Assembly: GCA_015493405.1 (NCBI GenBank)
Contig: WGDF01000075.1
Location: forward strand, 1-12,583
DNA from: Flavobacteriaceae bacterium
GTDB lineage: Bacteria > Bacteroidota > Bacteroidia > Flavobacteriales > Flavobacteriaceae
DNA: 12,583 bases
Reading direction: 5' to 3'
This document shows positions 1 through 5,648 of this stretch, piece after piece (positions within the stretch are counted from its first letter, which is position 1; each line of letters begins with the position of its first letter). The translations under genes were made by a program, and so were the position numbers. The notes beneath the pieces were generated by a model. It ran no database searches. It had not been told where the DNA came from and was given only the letters and a program-made list of their open reading frames with translations.

Positions 1-429
1 GGCAAAGCGCAACGATCTGATTTTGAACACAAGCCTTACAACGAATGGTTTGATGCCAATTATAGAGATTACCGCCCTGATGCCACTGTGGTTGCCGCCT
101 TAAAACCGGTCATTAATAATTTTAAATTGGTCATTTTGATGGGGACTTGGTGTGGCGATAGTCAAGAACAAGTGCCGGTCTTGTTTAAAGTTTTAGATGC
201 AGCCAATTACAACAAAAAACCCTTGATTTACTGTGTGCCACGGCAATATAAATATTACAAACCCGCTAAAACATATAAAATTATTCGGGTTCCGACAATC
301 ATTGTTTATAAAAACGGGCAAGAAAAAGGACGCATTATTGAATATCCGATGAAAAATATTGAATCTGATTTACTCAAAATTATGACCACTAATAATTACC
401 GGCACGAGTTAAATGATTATACCAAATAA
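1..429 (+). CDS. Thioredoxin-family protein, 5' end missing
   Basis: The frame is open from the first base, so the gene begins before the window; 142 residues are visible. Seen: a hydrophobic strand (about 42-48) leads into GTWCGDSQEQVP (48-59), placed like a thioredoxin active site after the first core strand, and IRVPTI (95-100) supplies the cis-proline loop (P98) followed by a strand and a KNG turn. This order matches the thioredoxin fold. The second active-site Cys is replaced by Ser (C51-G-D-S54), so it is a monothiol version; from memory, WCGDS-type proteins are common in Bacteroidota. A disulfide-swap oxidoreductase cycle using both Cys is therefore unlikely; a thiol-binding or peroxide-related role is only a guess. 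A GTG at 88 could be taken as a start but lies inside the fold-preceding helix and upstream sequence stays coding. It converges on the porin gene with a 34-base gap lacking an obvious terminator. Confidence 0.82.
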   Translation, partial: GKAQRSDFEHKPYNEWFDANYRDYRPDATVVAALKPVINNFKLVILMGTWCGDSQEQVPVLFKVLDAANYNKKPLIYCVPRQYKYYKPAKTYKIIRVPTIIVYKNGQEKGRIIEYPMKNIESDLLKIMTTNNYRHELNDYTK

Positions 430-463
430 ATGACCGCCGGCAACTCCGAAAAACTAATATTTA

Positions 464-2386
464 TCAGTTAAAAAAAATCCATCTTAAGCCGAAACGGATA
501 TTAAAATCACGATAAGGTTGTAAAGGTGCGACATAATAATCCGGCGTATCTTTATTGAGTAAAGCATTGACATGCTGAAGTTTAAAATAAAATCGAAAGC
601 GTTTAATCTTAAAGTTAATAAAATAATCAATCAAAGGATAGGCGCCTATTTTTTGAAAACGCTGTTCATTAAAATCTGCCACAATCGGATTATATGACCG
701 CGCGTAAAAGGCTTCGAAATATTTGGCTGTAACACCGGTTTGAACATACAAATTGTGTTGAAAATAATAATGTGAATAAAACAGCGTCGACCGTAAAATA
801 TAAGAAGGTATAGAAACTAAATCTTCACCGGATAAGACTTTTTGAAATAAAATATCGGCCGATAGGCCCCAGTGCTTATAATAAAAATCGTTACTATATT
901 TTAAAGCCGCATATTTTAGGCCTGTTGCATCTTGTTGCGGCAGTGAATCCCGGCCAAAAAATGTATAATTATTGATTACTACTTGATTCAAAGACAATTT
1001 ACCATAAGTTTTATGAGATAACTGCGCTTTCAATTGTTGTATAAGCTCATTTTTAAAAGACGGTTCATACCAATTAAATTTATCATAGGCACTTTGATAA
1101 AGTATATATTTAAAATCAGGTCGCTTTGATACGCTTTTAAATTGGCCACTCAAGACAAAATTTCGGGGTAATGTGTAAATGAAATCACCTTTCAAAAAAT
1201 AGCCGGCTATATTATCGGTTACGCCAATATTCAATTGACCTTTAACGGATAGACGCCCCAATTGCACCTGTAATTTAGAATCCAAAGCAAGGTCTTTATA
1301 AATCAAAGATTGGGGTAAAACACGCCCATTCAACTGTTTGATACTGTCAAAACTATAATTCTGATAGATAAAACGCAGACCACTTTCCAATTGTATTTTA
1401 TGAATTTTAAATTGTAAACCGGCAAAATTCTCAAAGGTTTTCAAGGATACACTATCCTGAAATTTGCTGTTAACTTGAGAACTGTGTCCCAATATATCAT
1501 TCGGTTTATCTTGTGTAAAACGATACTGTTGACTTTGATAAACGGATCTGTTTAGGAGAGAAAACTTATTTTTTAAAATACCATAGGATTGCCCAATAAA
1601 AAGACGTCTCTTTTTAAGCTGATTTTGGGCATCCGACAAATTCACTTCGATACGACTACGGTCGGCAAAATCCGAACTGCCTGTTTCAAATTGAGATGGA
1701 TCTTTAAGGCCACCATTTTCATCATTTGTCTTTTCAAAAGTATAATAATAAGCTTTGAGCTTGTAACGGCCACTCTTGTTTTGATAATTTAAATCACCAA
1801 AGAACCGGCCACTTCCGACGATACTTCTTTGGTAAAATCCCAAAGAGCTCAATCCCCTGTAACCGGCTGCTATATTGAGCTGTGAATTAATATTGGTCGC
1901 AAAAACGGCATTGACAAATTGACCTTGCGAAATGCCATTGATATAACTTAAATCGGAATAAGGCGTTGGCGTTTTAAAAAAAGGTATTTGCGTATGATGC
2001 CAATCATCAGCCAATTTGGAAGTAGCTACAAAACCGCCCAATAAATCTTGTGCCTGTACCTCCAAAGTTAACCGCGTCAAAGCTTGACCCATATTTTGAA
2101 AACACAAGTAAGCAAAATCATCTCTAAATTGCGGATTAAATCTATAGTAACGTCTAATGCTTAAAGTGGTATCGACACTGATAGTGTCATTTGAAAGTGT
2201 AAAAATTTTATAGTCTGTTGCCGGTAATTTCGGAACTTTTGATCGTAAACTATCTTTTTGATGTGAAATACTATCCGGATTGATGACACCACGTGTCCCG
2301 TGAGAATCAAGAACGCCACCATGTTTTATTTGAGCAGACAAATAAAAACCTGAAAAAAATAAAAAGATTAAAAAATAGGATTTCAC
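464..2386 (-). CDS. Putative outer-membrane porin (Bacteroidota Porin_10-like)
   Basis: Predicted outer-membrane beta-barrel of 640 residues. Seen: N-terminus MKSYFLIFLFFSGFYLSAQ is a typical Sec signal peptide with likely cleavage after SAQ. It is followed by a polar segment, then a TDYKIFTLSNDTISVDTTLS block and long runs of alternating polar/aromatic strands, ending in WIFFN. The pattern of a DTT-rich N-terminal stretch, a 'GQ' segment, an 'ENGG' turn and an 'FADRSR' block resembles flavobacterial proteins annotated as putative porin. Substrate is unknown. Start choice: there is no in-frame ATG near the 5' end. TTG at 2410 would add eight residues, but it is part of a -7 promoter element, so GTG 2386, directly before the signal peptide, is preferred. 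It is the only gene of its transcript here, separated from tsf by the tsf terminator and converging with the thioredoxin gene. Confidence 0.85.
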   Translation of the reverse strand: MKSYFLIFLFFSGFYLSAQIKHGGVLDSHGTRGVINPDSISHQKDSLRSKVPKLPATDYKIFTLSNDTISVDTTLSIRRYYRFNPQFRDDFAYLCFQNMGQALTRLTLEVQAQDLLGGFVATSKLADDWHHTQIPFFKTPTPYSDLSYINGISQGQFVNAVFATNINSQLNIAAGYRGLSSLGFYQRSIVGSGRFFGDLNYQNKSGRYKLKAYYYTFEKTNDENGGLKDPSQFETGSSDFADRSRIEVNLSDAQNQLKKRRLFIGQSYGILKNKFSLLNRSVYQSQQYRFTQDKPNDILGHSSQVNSKFQDSVSLKTFENFAGLQFKIHKIQLESGLRFIYQNYSFDSIKQLNGRVLPQSLIYKDLALDSKLQVQLGRLSVKGQLNIGVTDNIAGYFLKGDFIYTLPRNFVLSGQFKSVSKRPDFKYILYQSAYDKFNWYEPSFKNELIQQLKAQLSHKTYGKLSLNQVVINNYTFFGRDSLPQQDATGLKYAALKYSNDFYYKHWGLSADILFQKVLSGEDLVSIPSYILRSTLFYSHYYFQHNLYVQTGVTAKYFEAFYARSYNPIVADFNEQRFQKIGAYPLIDYFINFKIKRFRFYFKLQHVNALLNKDTPDYYVAPLQPYRDFNIRFGLRWIFFN

Positions 2387-2407
2387 AAATGCATTTTTTG
2401 ATAAGAA

Positions 2408-2415
2408 CAAATTTA
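2408..2415 (-). promoter_or_regulatory. Putative -7 element of the porin gene
   Basis: On the - strand this reads TAAATTTG, a full match to the Bacteroidota -7 consensus TAnnTTTG. A transcript starting about 5-8 bases downstream would give a leader of roughly 15 bases to GTG 2386. No TTG -33 element at the usual 17-23 base spacing is seen; the nearest clear TTG is about 26 bases upstream. The match could be chance in AT-rich DNA, but its place between the tsf terminator and the porin is right. Confidence 0.5.
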
Positions 2416-2523
2416 CAATTATTTTAGAGAATAGAACAGCCCAAAATAAGTCCGTTTCACAAGGTTATTGAATAATGTCAAAGCTTGCAATTTCCGCACT
2501 ATACACAACAAAAATAAAGCCAT

Positions 2524-2554
2524 AAAAAAAACCGGCTGTTAAACAACCGGTTTT
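2524..2554 (-). terminator. Intrinsic terminator after tsf
   Basis: On the - strand, AAACCGGTTG pairs with CAGCCGGTTT (10 base pairs including one G-U) around the loop TTTAA, and the 3' arm runs on into T residues. It starts about 20 bases after the tsf stop codon and ends the rplM-rpsI-rpsB-tsf operon. On the + strand the tail is also A/T-rich but no gene there needs it. Confidence 0.9.
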
Positions 2555-2574
2555 GTATATTTTAGTAGAAAAAC

Positions 2575-3549
2575 TTAGTCGCCTAAAGCAACTCTTTGAA
2601 ATCCTGTAACATCAAGATCTTCAGCAATGCTTTTGACATAATCATTAACAGTCATATTACCATCTTTGATATAATCTTGATCCAGCAAGCAAGCTTCTTT
2701 ATCCAAAGTTGTATTATCGTCGATAAATCTTTGCAATTTACCGGGGACAATACGATCCCAGATTTTTTCAGGTTTTCCTTCAGCTTTTAATTCTGCTTCA
2801 ATATCAGTTTTAGCTTGTGCTATTACTTCATCGGGCAATTGTGCTTTGGAGATATATTTAGGGACATGTTTAAGGGTTTTACCCAAACGGCCCAACTCTA
2901 TATTATCCTTTTCAATAGCAGCAATACGCGCATCAGTTTCTGCTTCTAAAAACTCAGGAGTAAAATCTTTGTAACTCAACACCAAAGGTTTCATAGCAGC
3001 AACTTGCATAGCGATATTACGCGCTACTTCAGATGCTTTATCGAAAGCTTTTGATAAACCGGCCAAAGAAGCGATTTTATTATTGGCGTGCACATAAGAA
3101 CCAATAAAAGGTGCTTCTAATGATTTAAATTCGCCAATTTCGATTTTTTCTCCAATCACACCGGTTTGCTCTATCACTTTATCATTGATGGTAGCGCCTT
3201 CAAAAGGAGCAGCCAAAAATTCTTCTTTATTATTATAGTTCAAAGCGATATCACCCATTTTGTTGGCCAAATCGACAAAATCATCATTTTTAGCGACGAA
3301 ATCCGTTTCACAATTTAGTGTAAAAACAACACCTTTTGTGTTATCATCATTGATACGTGCTACGGCAACGCCTTCTGATGATTCGCGGTCTGCTCTTTTA
3401 GCAGCAACTTTTTGACCTTTTTTTCTCAAAATGGCAATTGCTTCATCAAAATCACCATTTGCTTCTACCAATGCCTTTTTGCAATCCATCATGCCGGCAC
3501 CGGTCATATCTCTTAATTTTTTTACATCTGCGGCTTTAATATCTGCCAT
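2575..3549 (-). CDS. tsf: Elongation factor Ts
   Basis: Guanine-nucleotide exchange factor that recycles EF-Tu by displacing GDP in the cytoplasm. Seen: N-terminal UBA-like domain with the signature MTGAGMMDCKKAL (15-27) and a helix-rich DFDEAIAILRKKG stretch; then TDFVAKN (82-88), the conserved EF-Tu contact motif, where family knowledge places the Asp-Phe that disturbs the Mg2+ site of EF-Tu; then the two core subdomains and a C-terminal extension ending in VTGFQRVALGD. At 324 residues it is longer than the roughly 280 of Proteobacteria, as is usual for Bacteroidota. Start ATG is supported by the standard MADIKAADVKKLR opening. It lies 32 bases after rpsB, the near-universal rpsB-tsf pairing, and is followed by the operon terminator. 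Its leader has an A-tract (CTAAAAAAATA) seven bases before ATG and no Shine-Dalgarno. Confidence 0.98.
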   Translation of the reverse strand: MADIKAADVKKLRDMTGAGMMDCKKALVEANGDFDEAIAILRKKGQKVAAKRADRESSEGVAVARINDDNTKGVVFTLNCETDFVAKNDDFVDLANKMGDIALNYNNKEEFLAAPFEGATINDKVIEQTGVIGEKIEIGEFKSLEAPFIGSYVHANNKIASLAGLSKAFDKASEVARNIAMQVAAMKPLVLSYKDFTPEFLEAETDARIAAIEKDNIELGRLGKTLKHVPKYISKAQLPDEVIAQAKTDIEAELKAEGKPEKIWDRIVPGKLQRFIDDNTTLDKEACLLDQDYIKDGNMTVNDYVKSIAEDLDVTGFQRVALGD

Positions 3550-3581
3550 AATTCTGTATTTTTTTAGATTATTAAAACTAT

Positions 3582-4397
3582 TTATTGGTCTTCTTTGGGG
3601 GCTTCAGCTTCAGTAGCCACTTCTTCTACAATGACTTCTTCAACAATCTCAGCTTTTTCAGCCATTTGTTTAGCCGCTTCTTTCTCGGCTTTGGCTTTTT
3701 CCTTTTCCTCTTTTCTAATGGCCAAACCTTCAGCAATAGCATCGGTTAAATATTCCAAAACCAAATCGATAGATTTAGACGCATCGTCATTAGCCGGAAC
3801 CGGATAAGTTACTTTACGCGGATCAGTATTGGTATCGACCATCGCAAAAACCGGAATACCTAATTTGTTGGCCTCTGCAACAGCTACGCGTTCTTTATTG
3901 ATATCAACTACGATTAAAGCGGCAGGCAAACGGGTCATATCGACTATGGAACCTAAGTTTTTTTCGAGCTTAGCTCTTAATCGATCTGTTTGCAATCGTT
4001 CTTTTTTAGATAAAGTTTCAAAAGTGCCATCTTTTTTCATTTTATCAATAGCCGCCATTTTTTTGATGGCTTTTCTGATAGTTACAAAGTTAGTTAACAT
4101 ACCACCGGGCCATCTTTCGGCAATATAAGGCATATTGACTTTTTTTGCTTTTTCGCCAATGATTTCTTTGGCTTGTTTTTTAGTAGAAACAAATAAAATT
4201 TTTCTACCGGCGGAAGCAATTTGTTTCAAAGCATTTTGCGCTTCTTCTATTTTAGCTGCCGTTTTATATAAATTGATGATGTGAATACCGTTTTTTTTGC
4301 CATAGATGTATGGCGCCATATTAGGATTCCACTTTTTGGTTAAGTGACCAAAGTGGGCACCTGCATTTAATAATTCTTGAATATCTACTTTTTTCAT
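3582..4397 (-). CDS. rpsB: 30S ribosomal protein S2 (uS2)
   Basis: Small-subunit protein that sits between head and body and joins late in 30S assembly. Seen: the S2 opening LLNAGAHFGHLTKKWNPNM (9-27), the IYGKKNGIHIINLYKT block (31-46), ERWPGGMLTNF (94-104) and the LPAALIVVDINKE / TDPRKVTYPVPAND region (157-204). Residues about 226-271 form a lysine, alanine and then glutamate-rich tail that lies beyond the folded core; such low-complexity tails are common in Bacteroidota S2 and probably disordered. The ATG is followed by KKVDIQELL, normal for the family. It lies downstream of rpsI with a 97-base gap that has no visible promoter, so it should be read as part of the rplM operon. Confidence 0.98.
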   Translation of the reverse strand: MKKVDIQELLNAGAHFGHLTKKWNPNMAPYIYGKKNGIHIINLYKTAAKIEEAQNALKQIASAGRKILFVSTKKQAKEIIGEKAKKVNMPYIAERWPGGMLTNFVTIRKAIKKMAAIDKMKKDGTFETLSKKERLQTDRLRAKLEKNLGSIVDMTRLPAALIVVDINKERVAVAEANKLGIPVFAMVDTNTDPRKVTYPVPANDDASKSIDLVLEYLTDAIAEGLAIRKEEKEKAKAEKEAAKQMAEKAEIVEEVIVEEVATEAEAPKEDQ

Positions 4398-4401
4398 TTT
4401 T

Positions 4402-4456
4402 TATTTTTTTAGTTTACGTTCCGTAAAATTAGCAATAGATCATTTCGGGATCTATT
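4402..4456 (-). promoter_or_regulatory. Structured leader of rpsB (candidate)
   Basis: In the rpsI-rpsB gap, on the - strand, there are in order: an 8-base-pair perfect inverted repeat AATAGATC/GATCTATT with a 7-base loop (4456-4434), a 6-base-pair perfect repeat TTTACG/CGTAAA with loop GAA (4427-4413), and an A-tract CTAAAAAAATA (4412-4402) ending four bases before the rpsB ATG. There is no T-run after either hairpin, so they are not intrinsic terminators, and no TAnnTTTG promoter is present in the gap. A role in S2 autoregulation or RNA processing is inference only. Confidence 0.4.
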
Positions 4457-4494
4457 TGGATGCTAAACTAAGAACAGATTAAATTGGTAATAAA

Positions 4495-4881
4495 TTAACG
4501 TTTAGAGAATTGGAATTTCTTACGAGCTTTAGGTTGTCCGTATTTTTTACGTTCTACCATTCTCGGATCTCTGGTCATGAGTTTTTCTTTCTTCAATAAA
4601 GGTTTGAATTCCGGATTAACCTCAACCAATGCTCTGGCAATACCCAAGCGAAAAGCTTCAGCTTGTCCGGTAATCCCACCACCTTTAATGGTTGCATTAA
4701 TATCAAATTTACCTTCGGTATCAGTTACAGCAAAAGGTTGCATTACGGCTTTTAGGTGGGCCGGCACTGTAAAGTATGCTGCCAATTCCTTGCCATTAAC
4801 TACAATTTTTCCGGTTCCTTCATTTAAGAAAACTCTCGCTACGGATGTTTTTCTTCTTCCTATAGTATGAATTGTATCCAT
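4495..4881 (-). CDS. rpsI: 30S ribosomal protein S9 (uS9)
   Basis: Head protein of the 30S subunit whose basic C-terminal tail reaches toward the P-site tRNA. Seen: full length at 128 residues, opening with HTIGRRKTSVARVFL (5-19), the S9 signature GGGITGQAEAFRLGIARAL (67-85), and the basic end KKYGQPKARKKFQFSKR (112-128) finishing in the conserved SKR. The start ATG shares its A with the rplM TAA stop (TAATG), so translation is probably coupled to rplM. The rplM-rpsI pairing is conserved across bacteria. Confidence 0.98.
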   Translation of the reverse strand: MDTIHTIGRRKTSVARVFLNEGTGKIVVNGKELAAYFTVPAHLKAVMQPFAVTDTEGKFDINATIKGGGITGQAEAFRLGIARALVEVNPEFKPLLKKEKLMTRDPRMVERKKYGQPKARKKFQFSKR

Positions 4882-5342
4882 TATTTAAATTCGTTTAAAT
4901 CAATTTTTTTAGGTTTTTGTGCTTCTTGTTGATGCGCTGCACCGGCATATACATAAAGATTTTTATAAATCTTATCTCCCAATTTATTTTTGGGCAACAT
5001 CCCTCTAACAGCATGCTCAACCAACCGAATCGGATGTTTGACCAACATTTCTTCTGCTGTTATTTCACGTCTTCCACCGGGATATCCGGTATGTCTTACA
5101 TAAACCTTATCTTGCCATTTGTTGCCACTCAATACAATTTTCTCTGCATTGATTACCACAACATTGTCACCACAGTCAACGTGGGGGGTAAAATTCGGTT
5201 TGTGTTTTCCTCTGATCATCTTGGCAACTTTTGAAGCCAAACGACCTAATGTCTGTCCTTCTGCATCAACAAGAACCCATTCTTTGTTAACGGTCTTGTC
5301 ATTTGCTGAAATTGTTTTGTAACTTAATGTATTCACTGTCAT
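4881..5342 (-). CDS. rplM: 50S ribosomal protein L13 (uL13)
   Basis: Early-assembling 23S rRNA-binding protein of the large subunit. Seen: 153 residues; NTLSYKTISAN opening typical of Bacteroidota L13, EWVLVDAEGQTLGRLAS (21-37), the FTPHVDCGDNVVVINAEKI block (51-69), RHTGYPGG (83-90), and the family signature region around RLVEHAVRGMLPKNKLG (106-122). First gene of the operon, with its own promoter about 40 bases upstream; it overlaps rpsI by one base. The ATG at 5342 precedes TVN, a slightly longer N-terminus than some relatives, but no better in-frame start is present. Confidence 0.98.
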   Translation of the reverse strand: MTVNTLSYKTISANDKTVNKEWVLVDAEGQTLGRLASKVAKMIRGKHKPNFTPHVDCGDNVVVINAEKIVLSGNKWQDKVYVRHTGYPGGRREITAEEMLVKHPIRLVEHAVRGMLPKNKLGDKIYKNLYVYAGAAHQQEAQKPKKIDLNEFK

Positions 5343-5380
5343 TCAATTTTCGATTAATATTTCGATTCTAAAACGGTCTG

Positions 5381-5412
5381 CAAATTTATGAATATTTTTT
5401 TGAATGACAAAA
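5381..5412 (-). promoter_or_regulatory. Promoter of the rplM-rpsI-rpsB-tsf operon
   Basis: On the - strand: TTTTG (5412-5408), 19 bases, TAAATTTG (5388-5381). Both elements and the spacing fit the Bacteroidota primary-sigma promoter (TTG, 17-23 bases, TAnnTTTG). The expected start near 5375 gives a leader of about 33 bases to the rplM ATG. Confidence 0.75.
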
Positions 5413-5438
5413 CATTATAAAAAGCATTTTAAGACGTG

Positions 5439-5446
5439 CAAATTTA
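5439..5446 (-). promoter_or_regulatory. Possible second -7 element upstream of rplM
   Basis: A second TAAATTTG on the - strand, 58 bases upstream of the first and within the same 11-base word ATAAATTTGCA. No TTG lies at the right spacing upstream, so it is a weak or regulated promoter at best, or a chance copy. Confidence 0.3.
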
Positions 5447-5601
5447 TTATTGATTAAGGAATTTTAAAAATCTAAAATCTAAAAAAATAGGCTGATTACC
5501 TATATAAACATAATAAATGTAAGACTGACTCAAACGAACAGTAAAACCACCGGTTAATAGTTTTAAAATCTACCAAACATCAAGCCTGATTAATCGACAC
5601 T

Positions 5602-5628
5602 TTGATAATTAAATTATCCGTATATTTG
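5602..5628 (+). promoter_or_regulatory. Promoter of the M28-mutase-ABC-priA run
   Basis: TTG (5602-5604), 16 bases, TATATTTG (5621-5628), a full match to the -7 consensus with a spacer one base below the usual range. Transcription from about 5635 would give a leader of about 14 bases to the ATG at 5649. The later genes have no promoter of their own visible in their 26-, 4- and 9-base gaps. Confidence 0.65.
5604..5618. repeat. 15-base perfect palindrome inside the promoter
   Basis: GATAATT-A-AATTATC, two 7-base arms around one base, fills most of the spacer between the -33 and -7 elements of the M28 promoter. This is where a dimeric repressor would compete with RNA polymerase, but AT-rich palindromes also arise by chance. 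Confidence 0.45.
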
Positions 5629-5648
5629 TAAGTTCTAATTTTTATTTT

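Larger units (their letters stand above)
5343..5648. other. Divergent intergenic region, rplM / M28 gene
   Basis: A 306-base AT-rich region carrying the outward promoters of two operons. The rplM side holds two TAAATTTG elements. The M28 side holds TATATTTG with an overlapping palindrome. Between them (about 5460-5580) is low-complexity DNA with a short tandem repeat (AAATCTA twice, near 5468-5482) and CTAAAAAAATA at 5479-5489. No open frame with a plausible start and protein-like composition, no tRNA and no terminator hairpin was seen. Confidence 0.7.

Noticed and set aside
430..463. Possible bidirectional terminator between the thioredoxin and porin genes
   Set aside because: The 34-base gap has only the small palindrome GCCGGC and no stem followed by a T-run in either direction.
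3829..4128. Open frame of 99 codons on the + strand opposite rpsB
   Set aside because: Antisense shadow of the strongly conserved S2 coding sequence; no own signals. The same applies to the frames at 3595-3807 and 4917-5234.
4413..4456. Terminator between rpsI and rpsB
   Set aside because: Inverted repeats are present, but on the - strand they are followed by A-rich, not T-rich, sequence, so they do not form intrinsic terminators.
4577..4870. Open frame of 97 codons on the + strand opposite rpsI
   Set aside because: It lies wholly inside rpsI on the other strand, and its composition is the mirror of a conserved ribosomal gene. No promoter or homology is apparent.
5460..5580. Small RNA or short gene in the middle of the divergent region
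   Set aside because: Only low-complexity A/T tracts and a short tandem repeat are present; no stable hairpin, no start with coding-like sequence and no dedicated promoter.
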